A stretch of DNA of 64,000 nt from Dryas octopetala (Eukaryota > Streptophyta > Magnoliopsida > Rosales > Rosaceae): NCBI GenBank assembly GCA_963921425.1, contig OY992837.1:5553896-5617895 (forward strand), in the 5' to 3' direction. The position numbers and the translations under genes were made by a program. The notes under the pieces were generated by a model, which worked only from the letters and a program-made list of their open reading frames with translations, was not told where the DNA came from and made no database searches. Shown here in pieces: positions 1 through 11,914 of this stretch. Each line of letters opens with the position of its first letter. The first letter of the stretch is position 1.

Positions 1-1647
1 GCATATAATGATTATTTTCCGTCAACAATAATAATGTTCATGTTAAGAATTTGCTGTATATTAATAGTAGTTTAATACCCAGGTGAAATAGTCGACTACG
101 TGGTCCAAATTAATATCTACAGCAATGGGAGTATTTAAGGATGATCATATAATCAAGTCTGACTGACGACCAGGTCAAACTTATTTTGACCCACGAGTGT
201 GACACACTATGAAATTGGGCCCGACTCCACCTCCTAAGTGTGTTGTGATCCATTATTGTATGGATCAAGTTAGGCTCCGATTCGCTTAACAAAGTTTAGT
301 GGTCGAGTTGGCTTTGGGTTTGTCCTACAAACCGCCCAGCCCACTACATTTTTTTTGCAAGTTCCACAAACTTTTCTTCCTTATTCACTTCAATCCGCCC
401 CGTTAATTTTTTTTTTTTCAAATTTCTATCAAGTATTTGCACTTGACAGATATATGACTCACCTAGGAATTTTAAAAAATTGACCTTTTTGCCTTTCAAA
501 AGTTAATCATGTACTTGTCATATGTAAATATTTGACGGCAATTTTAAAAAAATTAACAGAGCAAACTAAAGTGACAAGTAAAGTTTGTGAATTTAAGAAT
601 CTAAAATAAAATTTTCAGACTCTGAGTGAAATTTAGAGTAAAGCTTGTAGACTGTTGTGAATATTAACTCTTATAAATAAATAAAATTTGACAAGTCTTT
701 GAAAAAAAAAAGGTTTGGTGGTCCCTAACTGGGCAGAATAAACATGAATGAAACCTGATTAACGTGTACATATGTGCAAACCCTTTTGACGTGGTGGAAG
801 GTTTTCTTTGTTTGAACTTTGAGCTAAGCTTTCAATGTTTCATGTAACAAGAGTACCAAGTGTACAAGGTGTATAATATATAAGTTTTTCTGGTTTTACT
901 AGGACAACTGGACAAGCAAATGTTACAAAGTATGTACAGCGTATTTGTACGGAATTGGTAGTCAGCTTTCAGAAGACTCAGGTGGCACAATTTCATTATT
1001 TCATAACTTACAATTCTCAACAATAATTCTCAATTGCAACACGTTATTCTAAATTCCTTGCTGCACTTTCAAGTCTTTTCTACCAAACAAATTTCTAATG
1101 CAATTTCACGTACTCTTCTTGTCACTTGTGGGTGGTCTAAAATAACGACTAGACTCTTTGACACAACCTAAATATTCAACACATTAATCGGGAAAATGTG
1201 GTATATTAGAGTTTAATCCCAAACTGAAAATTCAGGGAAGAATAACTTGACTTGAATATTTGATAAAACCTCAAAATTTAAAGTAAAATGAATATCACTT
1301 GGAAAGTGGTCTCATCGTCGAAAGTACGCAGAAAAATGTTCCACATGTGAAGCGTGTCCACACTTGGGAAAACAAACTGTAAACCACAAATAACCCCTTC
1401 CTTCACATTAGGGTTTTCACTTCTCTCTCTGAAAACTCAAAAGGGTGTCTCTGTGACTCTCTTTTCATCTTTTGCACAAGGTTTTCTACCTTCTTGTTCA
1501 CAGTCTCCCCCCAATTCCAGGTTCAGGTTTTCTATAAGATTCTTCCTGTACCCTCTAAACCCATGTGAGATCAACCAAGCCCAAGCTCACCCAAATTCAC
1601 AGACAGGGAAAAGATTGAAACTTTCACAGAGAGAGAGAGAGAGGGTT
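1..1647. other. Intergenic / 5' region of mitochondrial carrier gene
   Basis: AT-rich sequence with no recognisable gene. The last 280 bases are C/T-rich and end in a short GA run (about 1629-1643) just before the carrier start codon, so they are probably promoter and 5' leader. The short open frames here have no family resemblance. Confidence 0.6.
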
Positions 1648-4187
1648 ATGAATATGGAAGCTCGAGTTGGGGGGGTAGTAGAAGGAGGGCAGAGAGGTTT
1701 GAATTCAGCTCACGGAAGCGGCGTGGATGGGGGTGCCGCCAGGAAATTCTTGCAGCAGCAACAGAGCCACCCCAAGAAGTCGCCTCTGAATACACAATCG
1801 CAGATAGGCACGGTGCACCAGCTCTTAGCCGGTGGTATTGCTGGTGCTTTTAGCAAAACCTGTACGGCACCTCTTGCTCGCCTCACCATCCTCTTTCAGG
1901 TTCTCACTTGGTATTTAATCTTTTTTTTTTTTTTTTGGTCCGAATTTAGTTGGGTATCGTTTTGTGATCTGGGTTTTGTTGGGTTTGTTTTTTCAAGCAT
2001 TATTAGAATTGGGTGAGTGGGATTTTTGGTTATTGGCTTGGGGTTGCTGAAAGAGTGTTCAAGTTTTTGGTCTGGCTCTGTTTAGTTTTAATGGATTATG
2101 ATTTATGAATATAGATGAATTTCATGTGCGAGTAGAAGTTGTGTGGGAGTCTGGGGTTACCACTGTCTTTGTTAAAAAATGATCGAGAGTGGAACAATCG
2201 TATATATAATTTGGATTGCTCATTGGGTTTGTGTTTACCAAGGATGTTCTTCTTGGGAAGCTCATTTCATTTGTATAGGTGCTGAATCTGTTTATGTTGC
2301 TTTTAAACTCACGAATTTCAGTGAGGGTGATGATTGTATAGGTATTTAGCTGTCATGAATTGCGCTTAATGCTGGCAATCATCTCCTTACCATTGTGTCC
2401 CAGTGTGGGATTTCATTTCACATTTTTTTTAATGGTTCAAAATGTTCCTTTTAAAGGTAGTTAGTTGACTGTTCCATCATTTACTTCTGTTAGGTGCAAG
2501 GAATGCACTCTGATGTTGCAGCATTGAGTAAGGCTAGCATATGGTGTGAGGCTTCACGTATTGTCAACGAAGAAGGGTTTAGAGCATTTTGGAGAGGCAA
2601 TCTGGTTACTATTGCTCATCGCCTTCCATATTCTTCTGTCAGCTTCTATGCTTATGAACGCTACAAGAAGGTCAGTGAATTAATGCTTTGGCTTAATCTA
2701 AGCTGTTAAAGTATGATGATATCTTAGCCTTGCAGCTTGCCTCGATTTCACTGACCACTTTTTTTTATATTTTTTTTTTATTGCAGTTGTTGCATTCAGT
2801 TGTTGACGAAAATCTTAGGGGTACGGCAAGTGCAGACATGTGTGTGCACTTTCTTGGTGGTGGGATGGCGGGAATAACAGCTGCCTCAGCGACATATCCA
2901 CTGGATCTTGTGAGAACACGTCTTGCTGCTCAGGTAACATTGGCATATTTTTCTGTGGGTTAACAACTATGGCATATTCTCAATTTTAGTGTTGTTGTCA
3001 ATAAGTTTAGGTCTTTGGTATGGTTTGCAACTGTCCATTCCTTATATTTGTTTTCAGTCTGATATTTAGATTTTAATTTTGTAGAGAAATGCTCTATACT
3101 ACAGAGGTATCTGGCATGCATTTCATACAATTTGCAGAGAAGAAGGTTTTTCGGGATTGTATAAAGGACTTGGAGCAACATTGTTGGTATGCTTTATTGT
3201 GAATCTGTGCATTCTTTATTTCTTCATTTTGTTAAAGCTAATTGCCATGTGTTTTCTTGTGGCACAGGGTGTTGGACCCAGTATAGCAATAAGTTTCTCA
3301 GTTTATGAGGCGTTGAGGTCTTTTTGGCAGTCTCAAAGGTGAAGACTGCATAATTGGGTTAAATTGGGGCTGAATTTTTGGGAGTCATGTCTATTGTTCG
3401 TTGGTGCATTTAAGTTGTAATATTGTAGTTTTCATTTCTTTTGACATCAGGCCCGATGATTCTACCATCATGGTCAGTCTTGCTTGCGGCAGTCTTTCAG
3501 GCATTGCCTCATCAACAGGCAAGTGATCTGTGACATACGGTGTGAGTTTGAACTTTATATTCTTAAAAACATGAGTTTCCTGAGTTTTTCTGAAACAAAT
3601 TTTCTATTATAGTGTTTCATCTATTTATGGTGCAGCTTAAATCTGTAGTCGTAGTTGCAGCTGATGTCACTATGGTTTAAATGCTTTCTATGTATGTGAT
3701 GCATAATGAAGGATTTAGTTCTCATTAGGACAAATATTTTGCAAATAAACAAAAAATTATAATGCTGTTGTTGTTTATGAGCAATAGTCCTTGCGCGATG
3801 CTTTTTTATATTCTATAATTTTCACATGCAGATAGATGGCAAATTATGTTAGGTCTTTCAAAATATATTTTAAGGGTCTAGCAATAAGAAATTCTGATTT
3901 AAATTTATTCTGCATGATTATTGTTTGCTCTCTTTGCTATTTCAGCAACATTCCCTCTGGATCTTGTGAGGCGAAGGATGCAATTGGAGGGGGCAGGTGG
4001 TCGAGCACGTGTCTATAATACTGGCTTGCTTGGGACTTTTAGGCACATAATCCGGACTGAAGGCCTGCGGGGCTTGTACAGAGGGATTCTGCCTGAATAT
4101 TACAAGGTTGTTCCCAGTGTAGGCATTGTCTTCATGACTTATGAGACACTGAAGATGCTTCTGTCGGGAATCCAAACAAGTGACTAG
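1648..4187 (+). CDS. Mitochondrial carrier family (SLC25-type) protein
   Basis: Seven coding exons: 1648-1899, 2494-2670, 2787-2933, 3085-3186, 3268-3338, 3451-3518 and 3946-4187. They join in frame to a 352-residue protein. The family moves nucleotides, cofactors or metabolites across the mitochondrial (sometimes plastid) inner membrane. The threefold carrier repeat is visible. Signature loops are PLARLT near residue 75 (a degenerate first copy), PLDLVR at 181-186 and PLDLVR at 276-281, each after a Gly/Ala-rich helix and followed by an EG..GLY/FW.G stretch. The first 50 residues are polar, Gly- and Gln-rich. The second ATG at 1654 is an alternative start. The intron after 3518 begins with GC instead of GT. 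The protein most resembles the plant group around Arabidopsis At3g53940/At2g37890; the substrate cannot be told from sequence. Confidence 0.92.
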
Positions 4188-7140
4188 TTGTCTCTGTCAG
4201 CCATGCCCTGGAATTTCGTGAACTCAATTGGGATTCCAACATATTAAGGTAGGGAAAAGGATAAATTTGGTTAAAGACACAGCATAGATAGAAGAATAGT
4301 TTATAGTTCTGTGATAGTTGAGAACTTTTATGGTGGTAAATTTTGTGGTTGCTGCCACGAGACCATATTATTCTTGTATAGGTAGTTAGATGCATGAGTC
4401 ACATCATGTTCCCATTTTGATATGATTAGGTAGTAACCTTTAAGTATTCGTTGATGATTAGACTATCATAACAATTTTGTTGTTGCAGCTCCTTTGTTAT
4501 TTTCTAGTTTTTTGTTTTATTTATTTTTCTTTTCTTGAGTTGCATCTTACCGAAGTTTACAGAGAAATGTTATGTTGATGAGGAATGGCATGTTAATGTT
4601 ATTATGAACTGTTGATTGGTATCACATTGATACTATTTTGGAAAAATCTATGTAGAAGACAATGGGAACTTTATATATTTATACCTGAAGAGGCAAGACC
4701 TTGTGGTTGATTTGCTATTAATGTTCAAATTCTCCAAAGTTATAAGAAGCATAAACCTGAAAAAGTTTGCATCCATTTTGATACTTCTTTCCCCATGTTT
4801 CTTTTGTTTTGTTCTCTTTAACCACATGCATCTTGCACCAATGTAAAAAATCCATTAAAACATATTACGTGCAAGCTTGTGAGAACCAAGGATGGATGTA
4901 AAGCTGGGATGTGGATGCCCCCCCGGGAAGATTTCTTTTCAGAAACTCCTTACTAGAATACATCGTTTATTGAAACTTTACCCTCCAAATGTTTGTTCAT
5001 TTTCTATTATAGCTCCACTTAATAGTTATGTTAATGGTGAGATAATATTTATTTTTAACAAAATGATGAAGGTGAATTGGCAAAACAGTTAAAATTAAAA
5101 AGAATAAACCAAATTGTATCCCATAAGCTAGTCTTTTCATTTTTGTAAGATAATTTTTTAAGATACTATTTGTTCCTACACTTTTTTCGGTTTAGTCTTT
5201 TACATAGTATTTATACATTAGACTCTAATAACAAAAATTAAAAATTAAAAAAGATAAACTCTGTCGAATTAATTGATGCTTCATAAGTTATGAAGCAAAA
5301 ATTGGAAAAAATGTAGGAAAAAGTGGGAAAAAATGTTGGAAAAATTGGGAGAAAATGTTGGGACAATAGCATTTTTACTTTCACAGATTGGTTGAGCATG
5401 GTGGTAACTGGTAACAGAGGGCGGAAAAATAGGTTTGGATTAAGATATTCTGAAAGAAAAGGACAAAGGACAATTATTGTCTCCTACATCACAAATCAAA
5501 GTCGGTATATCACTGTAAGAGACAAGGATAAACCTTAAAAAATTTGAAGAACAAAGGGTTCACACTATTTTCATACTAGATTTTGATTTTTGAGGATATA
5601 TTCTTCAATTATATTAAGTTCTTCTTTATTCGTGTCATGAGAATTGCTCTTATATAATTATTGAACACTTGCATTTTTTGTCGTTTTGTATAAAAGAACT
5701 TGTAAAATCATGATTTAGGTAGCTAAACAACTTAAAAATGGCCCCACTTTGAATACCATGTGCAAAGAAGGCATGAAGGGGGTGGGTCTCTCTGGCATTA
5801 CTCATCATGCTTATAAGGATTCTCACCATTTTTTTGGACTGTCTATGGTTCTGCAATTATATTGGAATATAATCTATTGCACAATTCAGTGAAAATAAAA
5901 GTGTTGGATATCATTTTCGATCATGGTCCTAACTAGAATAGGAGGCTATGGTGATGATGGGAATATGTAGTATTGTCTAAAAGTTTTGCATATATGCAAT
6001 TAATATAGAACTCCATACATCAGCAAGAGTTTCAGAGAATTGTTTGTTTACCCCAAAAAAAAAAAAAAAAGAGTTTCAGAGAAGCTCTCCTACCATAAGT
6101 TACTTGGCGGTCCTTGTGGAAATTAAAGTAACCAAATATGGCATCTATTCTCGTGTGGGAAGAGAGTTGCAGATTTAGGTAAACAAAATCTCAGGAGGGA
6201 CCATGCACTGCTGCTTTTTAGCCCTACATCTCCAAAAAAATGACTCAATCCTTGCCATTGTTTTGGCTTGATTGTTAATGCATGGTCCATCCATTTTCCA
6301 CTCGAGAGCAATTTGCATGCTGCCAATCAATGATTGCATGCATATGTCACACTAACCATCTTCAATCTTGCTCTAGGGAAATCCTACACAGAAGTTGAAA
6401 TTGGTTGCACATTATATAATATGAATGATTATCTTAATATCATGCTTTGCATTTGCATTTTCTTAATAAGGTTTGCACTAGCTAGCTTCTAGGCCGATTA
6501 AAATTTTTGTTAGTGAAATTGGACAGTGAAAATATGCTATATCTGCTAGGCCAAGGTTTAAAAAGATAAGTAGCAGTAGATGTCTTTCTCACAAGTCCCT
6601 GCAACCGAACAAGCCCTCTCTGAGATGGGGATAATAAGGCACCTTTCAATAGCCAAGGGAAAAAAATATGCTACTGATGCCTAAAAGCTGACTGAGACAA
6701 TGAAATCTGCTACAACATGCAATGTGGCACCTGCTTTCCTTTTCAGTTGATCATCAGCTATGAAAGAGAGAGCTAAGCTAGAGAATGAATACTTATGATG
6801 AGCAGGTGTATACAAAAAGTTTTACTCAATTAGAACATTAGGCTTGAACAATACTGAACACTTCACACTTTTCATGGGCTATGTACTGGTTATGTGATTT
6901 AACCCCAGTAATTAATAACAATCCTAAAACAATTTGTTGAGAATCTTTTATAATAGCCTGAGAAGATATATAAAAAGCAGCTAGTCAAGGCAGAAACATC
7001 AATTCTTTGAAAGTTAATGTCCCTACACATGATTGGTCATAGAAGAACAGAATCGATCAATTGTCGATCATTTCTTTATACTAATGCACCCCGGTTGCAT
7101 ATTTTAACCAATACTTAAAGAATCATATATGTTCACTTTA
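4188..7140. other. Intergenic region
   Basis: The first ~250 bases are likely the carrier 3' UTR. The rest is AT-rich, with a G-rich imperfect repeat of aaaaatgttgggaaaa type near 5300-5365 and a poly-A run near 6055-6070. No coding family, tRNA or clear transposon end was recognised on either strand. Confidence 0.5.
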
Positions 7141-7148
7141 AGAACCAT

Positions 7149-7156
7149 TATAAATA
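7149..7156 (+). promoter_or_regulatory. Putative TATA box of MIR2111
   Basis: TATAAATA lies about 130 bases before the hairpin, so a transcript starting near 7180 would include the whole precursor. No GNATATNC phosphate-response (P1BS) site was seen in the ~300 bases upstream; one matching octamer (GAATATGC) lies downstream near 7648. Confidence 0.35.
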
Positions 7157-7280
7157 CCCAATGCCATCATTCAGGTTGGTCTCACACCTCCTTGCTACCA
7201 TCCTTCATCTATGACATTATATTCATATCTCCTGTGTCTCCTATATTCTTCATTAACCCTTTCTTCATAGAGTTGATATA

Positions 7281-7385
7281 TTGGGTTAGGATCGGGTAAT
7301 CTGCATCCTGAGGTTTAGATCAGCACATATTGTTGTTGTATCTGATCCCCGGGATGCAGATTACCTCGTCCTCACTGCAATGCCA
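7281..7385 (+). ncRNA. MIR2111: MIR2111 microRNA precursor
   Basis: The 5' arm at 7297-7317 contains TAATCTGCATCCTGAGG plus TTTA, identical to the mature plant miR2111 as known from other species. The 3' arm at 7345-7365 (ATCCCCGGGATGCAGATTACC split as star) pairs with it with the usual 2-nt 3' overhang. The arms extend below the duplex (GTTAGGA / TCCTCAC) and above it (TTTAGAT / ATCTGA), leaving a loop of about 20 nt. Established knowledge: miR2111 is induced by phosphate starvation, moves from shoot to root, and targets Kelch-repeat F-box transcripts such as TML in legumes. No F-box target is in this window. The precursor converges with the dynein light chain gene on the opposite strand. 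Confidence 0.93.
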
Positions 7386-7484
7386 GACTTGTTAAACTCA
7401 TGAAGCTAAACTACTTGATGGTTTTGATTCTTTAATGTTCTTTGTGTGTCTGTGCATTTTCAGGTCATATCCCTTACTTTCTAA

Positions 7485-7852
7485 ATGACTGGACAGGAGC
7501 TCCAAAGCATCTTTGATTTCCCAGATGAGGTGCTGGCTTACTGCAGAGGAGGGATTGCTGTACACTGCTCAACTTTACTGTTATCAGATAGTGAATTTTT
7601 GTGGATTCACAGGTAATTAGACCAACATTAATTCTCTAATAAGCATAAGAATATGCATGCTCCTATGTGCATTCTCCTTATGATTGTAAGAGAATTACTC
7701 ATCAGACCAAACTTGTTATAGCTATTTATTTGCAAACAACATCAGTAAATTCTTAAAATTTTTGTTGCAGCATCCTAGAAGACTATAGTTCACAACATAC
7801 TCTCGCCACACGGAAGACATCAGATATAGATTATGTTGGCAGGCTGCTTTGA
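7485..7852 (+). CDS. Hypothetical spliced small ORF downstream of MIR2111
   Basis: An ATG at 7485 opens a frame to 7612, where a GT donor (AG|GTAATT) follows. A TTTGTTGCAG acceptor at 7770 and a second segment 7771-7852 continue in frame to TGA, giving 69 residues (start MTGQELQSIFDFPDEV). A further acceptor-like TTTTCAG lies at 7457-7463. The product matches no family I recognise. It could be the 3' part of a spliced pri-miR2111 transcript, an independent microprotein gene, or chance. No signal peptide or membrane segment is visible. Confidence 0.25.
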
Positions 7853-8747
7853 ATTTCTATCAGAGGCATTGAGCAAGCTAGCTATGGTGGACTACCATAA
7901 ATTCATCTGGTTTTCTAAGGCCATCCAAAAGTATGGAACTTTCTCTTGGTTGCTCATGGATTGCAGATTCAATTAAAGTCAGACAAAGATCGAGAGGCTA
8001 GCTTTACAAGCAATACTCAACATATGCTCTTTTCAGGAACGGGGAAGAATCTAATGGCATCTCTTTTATCGATGTTGTTTCTGTATATAGATACCTGACA
8101 CCTGCTTTTCCATTGCTGATATAATGAACAATGTGATTTTATTGGTGAAATCTCACTGTCAAGGGCATACTTGACATTTATGATTTATGATATCAAACAT
8201 GCTTGGACTGGTCATATATATCTACTGCATCTAGATGAAAAGGAATCGATGAGAACAATTTTGCAAATTGGATTTTTGTTTAAGGAAAAGACAGTACATG
8301 ATGTTCAAGCCAAGGTAGCAGGATGAAATAATATTCTTGATTCTTCTCTTTAAAGGGAATACTCAAACATGTGGTACAATCTTTTGAATTTTACTTTGGA
8401 GTTTATTTCAGCTTAGCTGGACGTTCTGGCTGTTCCAGTGTCTTGTTGCAGTTTGTTAGTGGTGTCATACTATGTTGTTTTCTAGTTATATAAATTTCTG
8501 ATCCATAAATAATAATAATAAAAATAATGGTAAGGCATGAACCATGCCAGCTGTAAGAGAACAATAATAACCGGGGTATGAAATTGACCCTTGTTGGGGT
8601 GGATTTATGTAAAGCACCCTAATTTGATAGAATTTAATTCCCTTCTAAGTTTGAACATGCCTAGCATTTTCCAAGTTAGAACTTCTCTTGGCAGTAAATT
8701 GAGGTTCTGTTTGAGATGTAATTAACTATAACATTCAGAAAAGGATC

Positions 8748-9975
8748 TTATGAATCACTTTTGTTGGGTTTTTGCAGCACTACTCCAATAGCCTCTTCTC
8801 TGTTTTCAGTAGAGTCTATGCCATCCTTGAATATGAGAAACTCCATCATCTCCACATGGAAGAAAATGAAACTTCCACAGAAATGTGTGATGCAAGATCC
8901 AAAGTCTTTGCCCACCACACAGTGCCAGGCAGGGCCATATGCTTCATCAAAGTTCTGTTTAGGAGAATATATAAAGTTTTATAAGCCAAGAGATTACATA
9001 TACCCTTCTGCAAAGCATAAGGAAAACCATGCAAGAATCAAAAAATTAGTGATGTGGCAGATAAGATAAGATAGTTCCCTTAGCAGAGTAGACATTTTTT
9101 ATTCAATCAATAAAGTGTGTTACACATGAAGGTGTGAAAAGGCCTTTTACTGGGGTGTATCCCATGGCTGGTTGCTTGAATTAATGATTATAAAGTGAAA
9201 GTTTACAACAATGAATGCCCTGTTGCAGTTTCATGTGAGCCAATCCCACTTTTAACAAATGACAGAAAGTAGAAGAGGAATATATACTTTTTCACTCTTA
9301 GCTAGGTGAGATTCATCTGAAGCAGACCAAATAGTCCGTATCACCTCCCCCATACAAACCCAGGAAAACAAAATAAAATAGCAGACCAAACCTTTTAAAT
9401 TAATTTAATTGGATTGTTTCTTGAACTAAAAGATTAAGCTTTTCTCCTAAGATAAAGGACTAAAGGAGGTTATACTGCTTTAAACAGGCTATTTTAAGCC
9501 CAAAGTGGTAGCTGAGATCTGCTATTTTGGAGATGTTTTCCCAAATTATCATATTAAATTAGTTTCCTAGTTCCTTTGGGAATAATTGCCATTATGCCTT
9601 GCTTAGCGTTTGGATCATTCTTCCCTGCATTGCTTTGAAAAGAAGCCAGTTTTCTAATCTTGAAGCTCTGTCGTTTTGTGACAATTTTTAAAAATTAAAT
9701 GACCAGACAAAAGATATGATGACAATCACAAACCACTTTTCTAATCCTTCCTTTTCTACTGTTAATGAGGAGTATCCATACATATAAAAACACCAAGGGA
9801 AGAATATTTAATTTGAATGGTATACAAATAATTGAACCTGCTTTATATAGTGAGCAATGGATCGACAGTCAGAAACTTCATGTACATCAAGAGCCTTGTA
9901 AGCCAACTCCATCGCACGGCTCTGCATGGCCTCTGGCATATCTGTTTCACGCACCACAGCTTTTCCTTCCAACAT
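8748..9975 (-). CDS. Dynein light chain, LC8 type
   Basis: Two exons on the minus strand, 9975-9838 and 8954-8748, join across an 883-bp intron (donor CAG|gttcaa, acceptor aaacag) to a 114-residue protein. Exon 1 begins MLEGKAVVRETDMPEAMQ and ends HYIKQ; exon 2 continues NFDEAYGPAWHCVVGKDFGS and holds the ITH..GSFIFFHV beta-strand core typical of LC8 proteins. The family forms a homodimeric hub that binds short linear motifs. Flowering plants lack dynein heavy chains, so the protein acts outside dynein motors, for example in nuclear-pore or myosin contexts (family knowledge). A short polar tail follows the domain. An in-frame ATG at 10038 exists, but MLEGK at 9975 is the family's usual start. 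Confidence 0.9.
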
Positions 9976-10890
9976 CTTAATGAGAAATGGGAATTGAAGG
10001 AAGAATATGACTTCAGCAGAAGCTTCTAATTCACACACATATAATATATATGGTGCAAAACAATAAGGAAACTATTTAGAAATAAGGATAATTTAGGTGG
10101 TGGAGGTTTAATGTTGTATTGTGATATTGTTTTTGAGTCTCAAAAGGCCCAGGCTGTCTTATAAAATGAAAGTTTGTATGCATTAGGAAGTGTTAAAATC
10201 AGAACAGTTGTAGCCAAAATATCTGTGTTGGTAATAACACTAGTGGTAGAGGTATGCCTTTTTATTACTTGGTTCACTGTTTATAAAACAACAAAATCTA
10301 AACAATTAAAAGCCCTGAAATTCCAAAAACACAAGGCCAGGAAGACTCAAAATCTTAGCATTAATAGGGGATTGTAATATTTCTGAAGCCACATCATTCA
10401 TACACACCCAGGGTAAGGGTCTGCAATCTGCATAATTGCTAAATAAACACATTGTTTTTAAAAATAAAAAAAAAAAAAATCATCATCAGCAGGAATTAAT
10501 ATTTCTAAATTATAGAAAACAAAGAAAAGGTGCACAATTCAGAAGTGTACTCAAATTTCATGAATCATGAAAATATTCCATTAATGTTTTCACCTCTGAG
10601 ATGCTACACAATGTACAGTTGACGTGTCAATCTACAGAGTAAGATAATTACCAACCAAGCTAATGAGCAATTGAGCACTATCTCCCCTACAGAAAAATTG
10701 AAAAGAAATTCTCTTACAAGAGAATTCAAAATGAATCCAAGTAAGGATTATCCAAAATCTCCCAATTAAGCTAAAGAAAACACCTAGTTTTCAATTTCCA
10801 ATATTGCCCCTGACCCATTACCCACAAGAGAAGTAGAGAAAATTCCTAATTTTCTGTTGCATAAATAAATAAAGATATGATCTTGATCGA
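9976..10890. other. Intergenic between dynein light chain and MIZ1-like gene
   Basis: AT-rich. It probably holds the 5' leader of the dynein light chain and the 3' UTR of the MIZ1-like gene. No other gene or repeat was recognised. Confidence 0.5.
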
Positions 10891-11646
10891 TCACATTGAG
10901 TTCCTGGACCTGAGCAAGAAGACACTGAGTTCCTGACCGGGGCACTCGTCCGGGTTAATCAGATGAAACGACTCCGAGTCAGCGCTGCCCACCACGTGCT
11001 CGTAATTAGCCCTCATGTACATCACCTCCTCCCAGTCCGTCGACCCGAACCCGGATGGCATCACGCCCGCCCCGACTGTCGTCGACTGCATTGTCTTCAG
11101 CATCAGCCTGACCTTCTCGCTCGCCTTCCTCCTCGCCGCGAACCCGAGTTTCTTGCCATTGCAGTGCAGGGCCCAGACCGGGACGGACCGGAGCGGACAC
11201 GTGGCGAGCTCGGCGGCGCCGCACTCGAGGGTGATACGGACGAGGCCGAATCGCATCTCGCGGACGAGCTGGTGGGTCGGGATGGAGAGTTCGAGGAGGA
11301 GGGTGGGTCTGGCGGACAGGCGGTCGTGTTGGATGCAGAACCACACGTGGCCACGGCGGGGGCCGAAGATGGTGCCGATCACCATTGATTTCGAGGGGCG
11401 GGGTTGGACGGTTGCGATTGCGGCGGCGGATGAGCGGTTTTCGGCGGTGGGTGAGGTGGAGGATTGAGAATCTTGGTCTTCTTGGTTTTGGGTTTGGTCG
11501 GCGGTGGCGGTAGCGTCTTTGTCGAGGTCGTCGCGTAAGGAGGTGCTTAAGCGTTTCTTGGTGGTGGTTGGGGGGGTGGTGGTGGTGGCGGTGGTGGGGG
11601 AGAAGCAGGGGAGGAGGTATCGACGGAGGGCGTCGATCTTGGTCAT
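10891..11646 (-). CDS. MIZU-KUSSEI 1-like protein (DUF617)
   Basis: A single uninterrupted exon encodes 251 residues, the usual size and intronless form of the MIZ1 family. The first ~85 residues are low-complexity, rich in Thr, Ser, Pro and Asp. The Mizu-kussei domain follows: GTIFGPRRGHVWFCIQHD near residue 90, then LLLELSIPTHQLVREM, a CNGKKLGFAARRK segment, and the closing YMRANYEHVVGSADSE and PGQELSVFLLR blocks. Arabidopsis MIZ1 acts in root hydrotropism at the endoplasmic reticulum; the roles of paralogues are mostly unknown, so the hydrotropism role here is only inferred by family. The coding region is much more GC-rich than its surroundings, which creates several long antisense open frames. 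Confidence 0.93.
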   Translation of the reverse strand: MTKIDALRRYLLPCFSPTTATTTTPPTTTKKRLSTSLRDDLDKDATATADQTQNQEDQDSQSSTSPTAENRSSAAAIATVQPRPSKSMVIGTIFGPRRGHVWFCIQHDRLSARPTLLLELSIPTHQLVREMRFGLVRITLECGAAELATCPLRSVPVWALHCNGKKLGFAARRKASEKVRLMLKTMQSTTVGAGVMPSGFGSTDWEEVMYMRANYEHVVGSADSESFHLINPDECPGQELSVFLLRSRNSM

Positions 11647-11813
11647 GATGGACGGTTGAGATTGTTTGATTAATTGGTTGGGTCGGTTTCTTGGGAGTTG
11701 GGTTTAGGGTTTCAAAGGCTGAGTCTTCTTGAGAGGAAGGAAGGGGCTTATACTTTTTCTGTGGGGGGCTCTGAGAGGTTGGGAACTCTGGTTTTTCCGT
11801 ACGGTCTCTCTGC

Positions 11814-11822
11814 AGATATATA
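11814..11822 (-). promoter_or_regulatory. Putative TATA box of MIZ1-like gene
   Basis: A TATATAT-type stretch lies about 170 bases upstream of the minus-strand ATG at 11646. The position fits a core promoter with a ~130-base leader. Confidence 0.35.
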
Positions 11823-11904
11823 CAGAGGCGACGCGGGAAAGTAATAATATAGCCGTTGCTATTTAATTTTGCTTCTTTTGGGCAGTGAAGCCTTGCAAGA
11901 AGAT

Positions 11905-11914
11905 GACACGTGTC
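11905..11914. promoter_or_regulatory. Perfect palindromic G-box GACACGTGTC
   Basis: This ten-base palindrome centred on CACGTG lies about 260 bases upstream of the MIZ1-like start codon. CACGTG is the established core for bHLH and bZIP (ABRE/G-box) factors. Function here is inferred from position only. Confidence 0.45.

Noticed and set aside
8761-9069. Plus-strand ORF of 102 codons
   Set aside because: It is the antisense shadow of exon 2 of the dynein light chain, whose family motifs are clear on the minus strand.
10963-11467. Several long plus-strand ORFs of 110-150 codons
   Set aside because: They are antisense to the GC-rich MIZ1-like gene and have low-complexity composition without family motifs.
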